A stretch of 64,000 nucleotides of DNA from Planctomycetota bacterium (lineage in GTDB: Bacteria > Planctomycetota > Phycisphaerae > UBA1845 > UTPLA1): assembly GCA_003576905.1 (NCBI GenBank), contig QEVG01000021.1, positions 1 to 64,000 on the forward strand. Reading direction: 5' to 3'. Numbering within the stretch: position 1 is the stretch's first letter; the number at the start of each line of letters is the position of its first letter. The notes under the pieces are model-generated. The model was not told the origin of the DNA, did no database searches, and saw only the letters and a list, made by a program, of their open reading frames with translations. Made by a program: the position numbers and the translations under genes. Shown here piece after piece: positions 1-8,289 of the stretch.

Positions 1-1
1 C

Positions 2-1393
2 GCGCGCGCGCTTCTCGCCGGCGTGCGCGTGCGCGAACATCCCGCCGCGCCGCATGAAGACCGCACCGCCCTGCGCCGGCTGGCTCGATGGATGCTCCGC
101 TTCGCCCCCGTCGTCTCGCCGGACGCCCCCGACGGCCTGATGCTCGACATCTCCGGCTGCGGACAGCTCTTCGGCGGAGAGCGCGCCCATGCCCGGCGCA
201 TCGCCGCGGCGCTGCGCGGGTGGGGCCTTCATCCCCGGCTGGCGGTCGCGCCGACCTTCGCCTGCGCCTGGGCGATGGCGCGGTTCGGCGCGGAGGACAT
301 CGCCTGGGTCGGCGACGACGCCGTGCGCGACGCGCTTTCGCCCCTGCCGGTCGCCGCCCTGCGCATCGCGGAGGCGTCGGCCGACCACCTCGCCGACATC
401 GGCATCGAGCGGATCGAACACCTGTGGGCCCTGCCGCGCGACGAGCTGGCCGCGCGCTTCGGCGCCGATCTGCTTCACCGGCTCGATCTTCTGACCGGCG
501 CGGCGGCCGAGACGATCCAGCCGATCCACGAGGCCCGGCGCTTCGAGGTCGCCCACGTCTTCGACGGCCCCGTGCGGCGGATCGAAATCGTCGAGGCGAC
601 CACGCGCCAACTCCTCGCCGCCCTCGTCGAACAGCTTCATGCCGCCGATCGCGGTGTCGTCGAGCTGGCGGCGGTCTTCCGCCGCGCGGGCGCCGGGCCT
701 GCTTCGCCCCCCTCCGCGAGCCCTCCGGATCGCGCCGCCGGCGACGCGGCGACCTCGCTCCGCCTCACCTATCCCAGCCGCGACGCCGCCCATCTCTGGA
801 AGCTGTTGTGGCCGCGGCTGGAACGCACGCACCTCGGCCACGGCGTCGAGGAGATCATCCTGCGCGCCGTTCGCACCGGTCGCGTGATCAATGAACAGGC
901 CGTCTTTCTTCGCGAAACGCGCCGCGACTTCGCCGGCGGCGCCGTCGCCCTGGGCGAACTGGTCGATCACCTCGTAAGCCGCCTCGGTGAACAGACCGTC
1001 ACGCGCGTCCGGCCGGAAGAGACCTACGTCCCCGAGTACGCCTTCGCCCATGACGCCGTCCGCGAAGACGCTCCGCGCGCGGCCGGGCGCGCGGTCCTCG
1101 CCGACCGCGTGATTCATCCCGCCCCGCGGCCCTCGCGGCTTTTCGAGCCGCCCGAGCGCGCCCGCGTCCTTTCGCTCGTGCCCGACGGCCCGCCGGTCTG
1201 GCTCGATTGGCGCGAGCGGTCCGGCGAGGTTGTCTCCGGCGTCGGCCCCGAGCGAATTTCATTTCCCTGGTGGAAGGGCGGCCCCGCCGTCGAGCGCGAT
1301 TATTACGAGGTCGAGGATGAGCATGGCCGACGGCTGTGGGTCTATCGCGACGGCGGTTCGGGCGCCTGGTTCGTGCACGGCCAGTGGATGTAG
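2..1393 (+). CDS. imuB: ImuB-like Y-family DNA polymerase protein (5' end missing)
   Basis: ImuB is the catalytically degenerate Y-family polymerase subunit of the ImuA-ImuB-DnaE2 mutasome; it bridges the beta clamp and DnaE2 during damage-induced mutagenesis. The reading frame is already open at base 2, before the first GTG at 23, so the window cuts the gene. The visible part has the little-finger/palm signature LMLDISGCGQLFGGE near the N-terminus, a helix-hairpin-helix-like region (IGIERIEHLWALPRDELAARFG cut short here), and the C-terminal ImuB segment ending in DYYEVEDEHGRRLWVYRD. It lies 83 bp upstream of dnaE2 on the same strand, the usual mutasome order. imuA and lexA would be expected to the left, outside the window. 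Identification rests on sequence pattern and neighbour. Confidence 0.85.
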   Translation, partial: ARALLAGVRVREHPAAPHEDRTALRRLARWMLRFAPVVSPDAPDGLMLDISGCGQLFGGERAHARRIAAALRGWGLHPRLAVAPTFACAWAMARFGAEDIAWVGDDAVRDALSPLPVAALRIAEASADHLADIGIERIEHLWALPRDELAARFGADLLHRLDLLTGAAAETIQPIHEARRFEVAHVFDGPVRRIEIVEATTRQLLAALVEQLHAADRGVVELAAVFRRAGAGPASPPSASPPDRAAGDAATSLRLTYPSRDAAHLWKLLWPRLERTHLGHGVEEIILRAVRTGRVINEQAVFLRETRRDFAGGAVALGELVDHLVSRLGEQTVTRVRPEETYVPEYAFAHDAVREDAPRAAGRAVLADRVIHPAPRPSRLFEPPERARVLSLVPDGPPVWLDWRERSGEVVSGVGPERISFPWWKGGPAVERDYYEVEDEHGRRLWVYRDGGSGAWFVHGQWM

Positions 1394-1399
1394 GAGAAC

Positions 1400-1431
1400 G
1401 GGAGTGAGGGGTTTGGGGAACGGGGTCCGGG
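1400..1431 (+). repeat. G-rich octamer-phased repeat between imuB and dnaE2
   Basis: Four consecutive 8-bp units lie in the short gap between imuB and dnaE2, three of them beginning with GGG (GGGAGTGA, GGGGTTTG, GGGAACGG). They resemble the phase-locked G-rich repeats found inside dnaE2 and beside lpdA. The units are degenerate, so some of the pattern could be chance in GC-rich DNA. Confidence 0.4.
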
Positions 1432-1476
1432 GCGCGGGTTGGCAGATGCCCGGCGTATCAGAAAGAGAGTCCGTCC

Positions 1477-4400
1477 GTGCCTGATCCGGCCGATCCCAAG
1501 GTGCATGCCCATCCCTTCAAGCGCGCGCCGCTGGAAGACGACGGCGCGGCCCGCGCCGCCTACACGCCCGCGCCGATTCCCTATGCCGAGCTGACTGTCA
1601 CCAGCAACTTCACCTTTCTGACCGGGGCGAGTCACCCGGACGAGTTGGTATCGCGCGCGGCCGAGCTGGGCTACCGCGCCATCGCCCTGACCGACTGCAA
1701 CTCCCTCGCCGGCATTGTTCGCGGCCACGTCGCCGCGAAGGAGACCGGCATTCCCTTCGTCGTCGGCTGTCGGCTGCGCTTCGTCGAGCCCGCCGGATTG
1801 TCGCTCTTTGTCTATCCGACCGACCGCGCCGCCTACGGCCGGTTGTGCCGGCTGCTGACGCTCGGCAAGCGCCGCGCCCCGAAAGGGGAGTGTCATCTCT
1901 GGCTGGACGACCTGGCCGAACACGCCGAGGGCCTGCTCGCCGTGGCGTGGTTCGCCGCGCCGAAAGAGCCCGAAGTGCCGGAGATCATTGACCGCCTCGC
2001 GGGACTCTTTGATGACGACCGTCTGTCACTCGCGCTCGCCCGGCTCTATACCGCCCATGACTTCGAGTGCATGGGCGTCGTCGCCGATCTGGCCGCGCGG
2101 ACCGGCGTTCCGCTGGTGGTCGCGGGCGACGTGCATTACCACGTCCCGCGGCGCCGGGCGCTGCACGACGTGCTGTCGTGCGTACGGAACGGCTGCACGC
2201 TCGACGAGGCGGGCTTTCGGCTGTTCCCCAACGCCGAGCGCTATCTCAAGCCTCCCGAAGAGCTGGCCCGGCTGTTCGCGGAGTACCCCGCGGCGCTGGC
2301 CCGCACGGTCGAAATCGCCGGCCGCGCGGCCGGCTTCTCGCTCGATCAGCTCCGCTACGAATACCCGCACGAGATCTGCCCGCCGGGCCTGACGCCGATG
2401 GAGCATCTTCGCCGGCTGACGTGGCAGTGCGCCGCGGAGCGCTACCCGCGGGGCGTTCCGGAGAAAGTCCGCGCGCAGATCGAGCACGAATTCGCGCTGA
2501 TCGAGGAGCTGGATTACGCGCCGTACTTCCTGACGGTCCACGACCTGGTCACCTTCGCGCGCGGGCGCGGCATTCTCTGCCAGGGCCGGGGGGCGGCGGC
2601 GAACTCGGCCGTGTGTTTCTGTCTCGGCGTCACCTCGGTCGACCCCGACCGGATCAACGTGCTTTTCGAGCGCTTCGTCAGCCGCGAGCGCGACGAGCCG
2701 CCCGACATCGACATCGACTTCGAGCACGAGCGCCGCGAGGAGGTCATCCAGTACATCTACGAGAAGTACGGCCGCGACCGCGCCGGTCTGACCGCCGAGG
2801 TCATCACCTATCGCAGCCGCAGCGCCGTCCGCGACGTCGGCAAGGCCCTGGGTCTCTCGCTCGACGCCGTCGACCGGATCGCCAAGCGCGTGCACGACTG
2901 GCACGAGGACGGGCTGACCGATGGCAAGCTCGTCGAGCTGGGCCTGTGTCCCGACGATCCGATGCTGCGGCTCTTCGTGCGCCTGGTGGGACAGGTCGTC
3001 GGTTTTCCGCGTCATCTTTCGCAGCACGTCGGCGGCTTCGTCATCTCGCGCGGCCCGCTCTGCGAGCTGGTGCCCATCGAAAACGCGGCGATGGAGAACC
3101 GCACGATCATCGAATGGGACAAGGACGACATCGAGGCGCTGGGGATGCTCAAGGTGGATGTGCTGGCGCTGGGGATGCTGACGTGTATTGCCAAATGTTT
3201 CAAGCTGCTGGAGAGATGGGAGGGAACAGGGAACAGGGAACAGGGAACAGGAAATAAAAGGCGGGCGGTAGCCGAGGCCGGGCGCAATAGTGGGAGCGAA
3301 ACGCGTAGCGGAGGAACACGCGATGGCGAACGAGGAAGATTTTCGCGAACTCATCGTATGGCGGAAGGCGATCGAAATGACCAAGAATGTATATCGGATT
3401 ACGCAAAGACTTCCGGACTCGGAACGGTTCGGCATGATGTCGCAGATGCGCCGGGCGGCGGTCTCGGTTCCGTCCAACATTGCCGAGGGGAATGCGCGGG
3501 AGACCGTGAAGGATTATCTCAAGTTTCTTGTGACCGCGCGAGGTTCCCTGGCCGAAGTGGAAACACAGTTCATCATCGCGACCGAATTGAAAATGTTGGA
3601 CGATACCGCTTTTGTTCTTGCGGCGATCAACGAAGTCAAGCGGATCCTTCAGGGGCTCATCCTGAGTCTGCGCCGCAGAATGAGAGGGAAATGAGATCGC
3701 CATGCACGGCGTCGCCTTGTTCCTGTTCCCTGTTCCCTGTTCCCTGTTCCCTTACGGAAATTCCCCCCGAAGATCCTCGCGTCTACGACATGATCTGCAA
3801 AGCCGACACCCTCGGCGTTTTCCAGATTGAATCACGGGCACAGATGACCATGCTGCCGCGGCTGAAGCCACGGTGTTTTTATGATCTGGTGATCGAAGTG
3901 GCGATTGTCCGGCCCGGCCCCATCGTCGGCGACATGGTGCATCCCTACCTGCGCCGCCGCAACGGGGAAGAGCCCGTCGTCTATCCCGATGAAAAGGTTG
4001 CCCGGGTTCTGGGCCGCACACTCGGCGTCCCGCTCTTTCAGGAACAGGCCATGGCCCTCGCCATCGTCGCCGCCGGTTTCACGCCGGGCGAGGCCGAGCG
4101 GCTCCGCCGCACCATCAGTGCCTGGAAGAGCCGCGGCAAGGACGCCATCCCGCGCTACCGCGACCGCTTTATCACCGGCATGGTGACCAACGGCTACGAG
4201 CGCAAGTTCGCCGAGCAGTGTTTCGAGCGGCTCAAGGGCTTCAGCGAGTACGGCTTTCCCGAGTCCCATTCCGCGAGCTTCGCGCTTCTCGTCTATGCCT
4301 CGGCCTGGCTCAAGTGCTATTACCCCGCCGCCTTTGCCGCCGCGCTGCTCAACAGCCAGCCCATGGGCTTTTACGCCCCGGCGCAGATCGTCCGCGACGC

Positions 4401-5250
4401 CCGCGACCACGGCGTCGTCGTCCTGCCGGTCGACGTCAACCGCAGCGACTGGGACTGCACGCTGGAGAGAGAGGGTTTCAGGGATTCGGGGATTGAGGGA
4501 TTAAGGGAACAACAGCCGTCCCTTCGCCTCGGCATGCGCATGATCAAGGGTCTGCGCGAATCCGATGCCCGCGCGATCGTGGAGGCCGTCCGCCGCCGCG
4601 GCCGTCCTTTCGCGTCGGTGGTCGATCTCTGGCGGGCCAGCGAGGTGTCCGCCGCGGCGCTCTATACCCTCGCCCTCGCCGATGCCTTCGGCTCGATGGG
4701 GCTCGACCGCCAGCAGGCCCTCTGGGCGGTGCAGTCGCTCCGGGGCCGCCCGCTGCCGCTCTTCGACGCCCCCGATCGCGCCGAATCGTCGCCGGATCGC
4801 GCCGAAAGCCTGCCGCCGGTGTCCGCGCCGGTCGAGGTCGTGCGCGACTACCACGCCACCGGCCTCTCGCTGAAGGCCCATCCGCTCTCGTTTCTCCGCG
4901 AGGAGCTGCGCCGCCGCCGCGTCCGGACCGCCGCCGAGATCCGCGATGAAGGGGCCTGTCCGCACGGCCGGTGGGCCGCCGTTGCCGGCATCGTCCTCTT
5001 CCGCCAGCGCCCCGGCACGGCGAAGGGTGTCCTTTTCATGACACTAGAGGACGAAACCGGCCGCGCCGATCTGATCGTCCGCCCGAAGGTGTACCGGCGG
5101 GACGCCGCCGCCGCCCTCTACGGCCGGATCGTCTGCGCCCGAGGCCGCGTGGAGCGCGACGGCCGGGTCGTTCATCTCCTGGCCAGCCGGATCGAGGAGG
5201 TGACGGCCGAGTACCTCGCCCTTCCCGCCGCCTCGCGCGATTTCCACTGA
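1477..5250 (+). CDS. dnaE2: Error-prone DNA polymerase III alpha subunit DnaE2, interrupted by an in-frame element
   Basis: DnaE2 is the C-family polymerase that performs error-prone translesion synthesis with ImuA/ImuB. The 1257-aa frame starts at a GTG after an AGAGAG ribosome-binding-like stretch. Order: PHP domain (PYAELTVTSNFTFLTGASHP, about residue 36), polymerase palm with catalytic aspartates in PDIDIDFE (D410, D412) and LKVDVLALG (D561), then the block starting IPPEDPRVYDM, and a C-terminal HhH/OB region. DnaE2 is normally about 1050-1080 aa; the excess is explained by residues about 582-759, which have no DnaE2 character and come from the 530-bp element at 3222-3751. A second foreign-looking linker is encoded by octamers at 4473-4512. 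The frame stays open throughout, so the gene may be functional with an extra loop. The insertion falls some 20 residues after the third catalytic Asp. Confidence 0.9.
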   Translation: MPDPADPKVHAHPFKRAPLEDDGAARAAYTPAPIPYAELTVTSNFTFLTGASHPDELVSRAAELGYRAIALTDCNSLAGIVRGHVAAKETGIPFVVGCRLRFVEPAGLSLFVYPTDRAAYGRLCRLLTLGKRRAPKGECHLWLDDLAEHAEGLLAVAWFAAPKEPEVPEIIDRLAGLFDDDRLSLALARLYTAHDFECMGVVADLAARTGVPLVVAGDVHYHVPRRRALHDVLSCVRNGCTLDEAGFRLFPNAERYLKPPEELARLFAEYPAALARTVEIAGRAAGFSLDQLRYEYPHEICPPGLTPMEHLRRLTWQCAAERYPRGVPEKVRAQIEHEFALIEELDYAPYFLTVHDLVTFARGRGILCQGRGAAANSAVCFCLGVTSVDPDRINVLFERFVSRERDEPPDIDIDFEHERREEVIQYIYEKYGRDRAGLTAEVITYRSRSAVRDVGKALGLSLDAVDRIAKRVHDWHEDGLTDGKLVELGLCPDDPMLRLFVRLVGQVVGFPRHLSQHVGGFVISRGPLCELVPIENAAMENRTIIEWDKDDIEALGMLKVDVLALGMLTCIAKCFKLLERWEGTGNREQGTGNKRRAVAEAGRNSGSETRSGGTRDGERGRFSRTHRMAEGDRNDQECISDYAKTSGLGTVRHDVADAPGGGLGSVQHCRGECAGDREGLSQVSCDRARFPGRSGNTVHHRDRIENVGRYRFCSCGDQRSQADPSGAHPESAPQNEREMRSPCTASPCSCSLFPVPCSLTEIPPEDPRVYDMICKADTLGVFQIESRAQMTMLPRLKPRCFYDLVIEVAIVRPGPIVGDMVHPYLRRRNGEEPVVYPDEKVARVLGRTLGVPLFQEQAMALAIVAAGFTPGEAERLRRTISAWKSRGKDAIPRYRDRFITGMVTNGYERKFAEQCFERLKGFSEYGFPESHSASFALLVYASAWLKCYYPAAFAAALLNSQPMGFYAPAQIVRDARDHGVVVLPVDVNRSDWDCTLEREGFRDSGIEGLREQQPSLRLGMRMIKGLRESDARAIVEAVRRRGRPFASVVDLWRASEVSAAALYTLALADAFGSMGLDRQQALWAVQSLRGRPLPLFDAPDRAESSPDRAESLPPVSAPVEVVRDYHATGLSLKAHPLSFLREELRRRRVRTAAEIRDEGACPHGRWAAVAGIVLFRQRPGTAKGVLFMTLEDETGRADLIVRPKVYRRDAAAALYGRIVCARGRVERDGRVVHLLASRIEEVTAEYLALPAASRDFH
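3222..3253 (+). repeat. Left terminal inverted repeat of the dnaE2 element (4 x GGGAACA)
   Basis: Exact heptamers at 3222-3228, 3229-3235, 3236-3242 and 3243-3249, then GGAA to 3253. This is the perfect reverse complement of 3720-3751. In the transcript the pair could form a 32-bp stem closing a loop of about 466 nt. Confidence 0.95.
3323..3694 (+). CDS. Four-helix-bundle (S23/IVP-like) protein encoded inside dnaE2
   Basis: A 123-aa protein of the four helix bundle / 23S rRNA intervening-sequence protein family (TIGR02436-type). Family traits: FRELIVWRKAIEMTKNVY at the N-terminus, a SQMRRAAVSVPSNIAEGNAR core (the SIPSNIAEG signature of the family), and a C-terminal helix with amphipathic heptads. 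The length matches the usual 115-125 aa. The ATG at 3323 follows GGAGG at a good distance; a GTG at 3290 in the same frame is less likely. It lies in the +1 frame relative to dnaE2, so the same DNA codes twice. The function of the family is unsettled; relatives include the Avd accessory protein of diversity-generating retroelements, a basic nucleic-acid-binding pentamer. A role in spread or RNA handling of the surrounding element is inference. Confidence 0.85.
   Translation: MANEEDFRELIVWRKAIEMTKNVYRITQRLPDSERFGMMSQMRRAAVSVPSNIAEGNARETVKDYLKFLVTARGSLAEVETQFIIATELKMLDDTAFVLAAINEVKRILQGLILSLRRRMRGK
3720..3751 (-). repeat. Right terminal inverted repeat of the dnaE2 element (4 x TGTTCCC)
   Basis: TTCC followed by four exact TGTTCCC heptamers at 3724-3730, 3731-3737, 3738-3744 and 3745-3751. 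Perfect inverse of the left end. The dnaE2 homology resumes about three codons downstream at EIPPEDP. Confidence 0.95.
4473..4512 (+). repeat. In-frame GGG-octamer repeat inside dnaE2
   Basis: Five consecutive 8-bp units, each starting with GGG (consensus GGGATTNN; second unit GGGATTCG, fourth GGGATTAA). They encode a polar linker (around residue 1000 of DnaE2) that interrupts the region between DVNRSDWDCTLE and RLGMRMIKGL. Forty bases is not a multiple of three, yet the frame is open; flanking bases must compensate. Confidence 0.7.
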
Positions 5251-5255
5251 CGCGC

Positions 5256-5879
5256 CTACCGGCGGCAGTTGCCCACCGTCTCGCGGGTAAGCGAAAAATC
5301 CACGTAGATGTCGTCGATGCTGTGGTACCATGTGCCGGAAAGCGTCTTGCCGTCGTCACTTACAACAAGGGTCATGTCGGATTCGGTAATCCCGTTCATC
5401 ACGCCGCTTCCCTCGTCGAAGCCGTAAACACAGGTGGTCGTCGTGCCCGCAAGCTGGTTCCCAGTCATCTGGGCACTGAAATTGAATGACGTCTGGCTCG
5501 TCGTACCTGCCCCGTCTTGATGATCACAGATGTAAGGCTCGACATAGGTTGCCTCAACGCTCGAACCGCTGTGGAGGATGCACACGAGACGCCCGTTGTC
5601 CAGCCACTTTCCGTTTAACCCGAACACCGCCAGGTCCACCTGTTCATCGCTGACGTTCGTGCTCTCCGGAGGAGTCGTGCCCGGCTCCGTCGGCAGCCCG
5701 CCTGTGCCCGGCCCGGGCGGACCGAGTTCATCCGCGCCGACGACGCCGGCCGGTACGCACAATCCGGTGACCGGGTCGTAGTCCGGGTGCTCCGGCGTAC
5801 ACGGCTGCGGGTTGCAGCTCGTGGCTCCGCCCCAGATACCCAGTGACGCGATAAGCAGGATGTTGGAAAGCACGCGCAT
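5256..5879 (-). CDS. Secreted or lipid-anchored hypothetical protein
   Basis: A 207-aa protein I do not recognise. It starts at an ATG preceded by AAGGAG and has a hydrophobic N-terminal signal (LSNILLIASLGIWGGATSC), where C22 could be a lipobox cysteine although ATSC is a weak match. A Pro/Gly/Thr-rich linker follows (about residues 45-75). The C-terminal domain contains GKWLDNGRLVC, NQLAGTTTTC and DGKTLSGTWYHS, motifs that look like a small beta-barrel or lipocalin-like fold of secreted planctomycete proteins. It converges on dnaE2, with only 5 bp between the two stop codons. Function unknown. Confidence 0.7.
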   Translation of the reverse strand: MRVLSNILLIASLGIWGGATSCNPQPCTPEHPDYDPVTGLCVPAGVVGADELGPPGPGTGGLPTEPGTTPPESTNVSDEQVDLAVFGLNGKWLDNGRLVCILHSGSSVEATYVEPYICDHQDGAGTTSQTSFNFSAQMTGNQLAGTTTTCVYGFDEGSGVMNGITESDMTLVVSDDGKTLSGTWYHSIDDIYVDFSLTRETVGNCRR

Positions 5880-5996
5880 GGTCAGTCTCCTTGACGCGAG
5901 ATTCGCGAGGACTCGACTAAAAACGATTCGCCCATGGACCCGAGGATTCGCCGCGCTCGACCGGAACGCCCAGTGACCGCGGCGTTTCCATGCAAC

Positions 5997-7877
5997 TCAT
6001 TGCTGCCGCTTCAATGCCCGCGCGGCCCTGGGCCGCATCCCGAAAAGACCGACGAGCGATATCGTCAGCATCAGCGGCGATCCGACGCCGCACATCCCCG
6101 CCCCGCAGCCGGTCAGACCCGTGTCCACTCCGCCGATCGGCGCGCTTGAGCCGAGCGGGTTGTTGCCGGGCATCGCGTCGGGGACTTCCATGCAGTCCGG
6201 CGTGCCGTCCGAATCGGCGTCGGCCGCGGGATCAACGCAGGGGTTTGCGGTTGCCTCGCGGGAGACCGGGCCTTCCGCTCCGCTCACCACCGTCGAAACC
6301 ACGAAATAGATCGGGACGTTGCCGGGAATCCCGCTGATCGTCGTCCCGTTGGAGGGCACCCCGGTCATCGCCGCGCCGCCCAGCGCCTGAAAGTTTGATT
6401 GGTTGGCGCCGCTCTGCGGCGCGTAATACACGTTGTATGAAGTCGCGCCGAGAATCGCCTCCCAGGCGAGCTCGACGACGCCGTTGGCCGTGGCCTGTGC
6501 GGAAACGATCCACGGCGCGGCCGGAACATCCTCGGCGGCCGCCGTGACGGCGTCTTTCAGAAAAACTTCCACGTCCGCGCCGCTGCCGCTGCTCCGGCGG
6601 AGCTGTGCCACACGGCCGTCAGCAAGCCATCCGTCGCTGCACACCGTGCCGAAGTTCCACCCATCGAAGAGCGCAATCGAGCCGGACCGGGTCTGCCAGA
6701 GGGCCTGCCCGCGCTGAAGCTGTATGGGAAAATTGAAGTTCAGCGGTTGATCGGCGGGCTGTGTATTGACGTCGCTGAGGGCGAACCCTCCGAGCAGCGC
6801 GACCTCTCGATTCTGGAAGTTGGAATCTCCCAGAAGCATGGCCACGTGCCATCCGTCGGTTTGCGCGAAGATGATCCGCGGGTCCGTGCTTGAAAGCTGG
6901 GTGATCTGCACCGGCGCGGGATTGGGCAGGTTCGTGTCATAGACGAATAACTGGGGCACGCCGCCGACATCTTTGGAATAGACCACGCGTCCCGCGTTCA
7001 TTCCATACAGCACGGCGTTACTGTCGATGACCTGGACGCTCGCGCCGTCAAAGCAGTGCAGTTGCACCGCATCGTCGTTGCAGCTTCCATTCGCTCCGGC
7101 GGAACACCACAGCCACGCCGCCCGGCATCCGTCGGAATAAAACGCGGTCGAGTACGCGCCGGTGCCGTCGTTGTTCACGTCATTCAGGAAGCCCCCGGTC
7201 AAGAGTGTCGCGCTTCCGCTCGCCGGATCAACCTGGAAGACGTGCTTGATGAGCGTGCCGCCGACGGCCGCCTGGAGCAGCAGGAAGACGCATCCGTCCG
7301 CGGCGGCGATGCCCTCGGGATTCATGGCCGAATTCGGATCGTACGGGTTGACGGCGCTTACGAGCTGCGGCTGGCTTCCCGCGCCGGCCCACACCCAGGC
7401 GAAATCCGTCCCGCGCCGCCAGCCGCCGACCACGTCGTCGGCCCCCGCGCCGCTGCCCAGCGTGAACACAAACGTCTCTACGTTATCCAGCGACGGGACA
7501 TTGACATCCTTCGCCTGAAGGAGCGAGGCGGACACGCCGTCGAAGAAATGAATGGACTCATCCTCGTCCGCCCAGATCACCCGGCCCCGGCTTGTCGACG
7601 GCTGGCGCGAGCCCCAGCGCTCCGCCTTGTTGTTATCCGTGATCTGAACCCCGCAGCCGTCGCAGGCGTCCGGCGTGCCGTCGCCGTCGCTGTCCGGCTG
7701 ACACTCGTCCGGCACTCCGTTGACGTCGCAGTCAAGGCTTGCAAGCGTCGCGATGTCGACGGCGTCCTCGATTCCGTTCTGGTTGCAGTCGGCGGCCATT
7801 GCCCGGTCGGCCCGCGCGGCGGAAACGACAGCCCAGCACAGTATCATGAACACCCGGCGGCTCGTTGAACGTGTCAT
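5997..7877 (-). CDS. Secreted protein with EF-hand-like repeats, fibronectin-like domain and C-terminal anchor tail
   Basis: A 626-aa secreted protein. The ATG at 7877 follows AGGAG and gives a clean signal peptide (FMILCWAVVSAARADRAMA). After it come D-C-N-Q-N-G-I-E-D and DCDVNGVPDECQ calcium-loop motifs (residues about 30-70), then a long beta-rich section resembling a WD/beta-propeller reader (VWAGAGSQPQL, VVYSKDVGGVPQLFVYD). A fibronectin-III-like module follows (PAAPWIVSAQATANGVVELA onward), then a DADSDGTPDC motif. The last 40 residues form GCGAGMCGVG, a hydrophobic stretch (SPLMLTISLVGLFGM) and an Arg/Lys-rich end, as in sortase- or rhombosortase-type sorting signals. The frame stays open upstream to 8276, but that part has no coding character and no ribosome site. 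Confidence 0.8.
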   Translation of the reverse strand: MTRSTSRRVFMILCWAVVSAARADRAMAADCNQNGIEDAVDIATLASLDCDVNGVPDECQPDSDGDGTPDACDGCGVQITDNNKAERWGSRQPSTSRGRVIWADEDESIHFFDGVSASLLQAKDVNVPSLDNVETFVFTLGSGAGADDVVGGWRRGTDFAWVWAGAGSQPQLVSAVNPYDPNSAMNPEGIAAADGCVFLLLQAAVGGTLIKHVFQVDPASGSATLLTGGFLNDVNNDGTGAYSTAFYSDGCRAAWLWCSAGANGSCNDDAVQLHCFDGASVQVIDSNAVLYGMNAGRVVYSKDVGGVPQLFVYDTNLPNPAPVQITQLSSTDPRIIFAQTDGWHVAMLLGDSNFQNREVALLGGFALSDVNTQPADQPLNFNFPIQLQRGQALWQTRSGSIALFDGWNFGTVCSDGWLADGRVAQLRRSSGSGADVEVFLKDAVTAAAEDVPAAPWIVSAQATANGVVELAWEAILGATSYNVYYAPQSGANQSNFQALGGAAMTGVPSNGTTISGIPGNVPIYFVVSTVVSGAEGPVSREATANPCVDPAADADSDGTPDCMEVPDAMPGNNPLGSSAPIGGVDTGLTGCGAGMCGVGSPLMLTISLVGLFGMRPRAARALKRQQ

Positions 7878-8289
7878 ATGTTCGGCACTCCTGTTGAGGG
7901 CGAGGTCGCGTACAGGTCGCCCCGCGCCTGCCCGGGATTCGGGGTTGCGCCGACGACCCACAGGCTGATAAAGGCGATACAGTCGCCGCGCGCTCCGCGC
8001 GGTCGGATAATTGCTGGTAGCAGGGCGGCATGTGCCCGGCCGGGCATCGTTTTCAACGGGGAGCCGCATGCTTGCGACGGGCGTCAGGGCACGTCTCGGC
8101 TTGCGAGTTAAATTAGCTCCTAATAGTAACTTACGGTGATTTGAGTGCGGTAGTTGGGTGGGAGCCTTGTCGAACCTCCGCAGGGGGCGGCGATTCGCTT
8201 TCAAACGTGCAAATGCGCGGGGCGCGGAAGAGGTCGAATCGCACAGAGAGCGGCCACGCGTCGGGGATCGCGGCATTATTGCATATTCG
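7878..8289. other. Divergent intergenic region without a supported gene
   Basis: About 410 bp between two divergent genes. It contains an AT-richer patch near 8108-8135, plausible as promoter DNA for the leftward secreted-protein gene, but I could not place convincing -35/-10 boxes for it. No RNA gene or repeat was seen. Confidence 0.4.

Larger units (their letters stand above)
3222..3751 (+). mobile_element. IVS-like element with 32-bp terminal inverted repeats and a four-helix-bundle gene, inserted in dnaE2
   Basis: The 530-bp segment is bounded by perfect 32-bp inverted repeats (3222-3253 and 3720-3751), each made of four copies of the heptamer GGGAACA (or TGTTCCC) plus GGAA/TTCC. Inside is one ORF for a four-helix-bundle protein with its own Shine-Dalgarno sequence. 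Related proteins are known from intervening sequences in bacterial 23S rRNA (for example Leptospira and Coxiella), where the ends base-pair and RNase III cuts out the insert. Here the host is a protein gene, and its frame remains open across the insert. No transposase, intein blocks, group I/II intron core or reverse transcriptase is visible. I infer mobility from the termini, the foreign cargo and the break in DnaE2 conservation; target-site duplications could not be identified. Confidence 0.75.

Noticed and set aside
2026-3480. Long antisense frame across dnaE2
   Set aside because: It mirrors the DnaE2 coding frame on the opposite strand and has no family signature or ribosome site; such shadow frames are common in GC-rich genes.
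3218-3760. Intein or group I/II intron in dnaE2
   Set aside because: No intein splice blocks (Cys/Ser start, HN end), no homing endonuclease motif, and no intron core or reverse transcriptase. The four-helix-bundle ORF and inverted repeats fit the IVS type better.
5997-8276. Longer start for the secreted protein
   Set aside because: The part upstream of 7877 has no signal peptide or ribosome site, whereas ATG 7877 has both.
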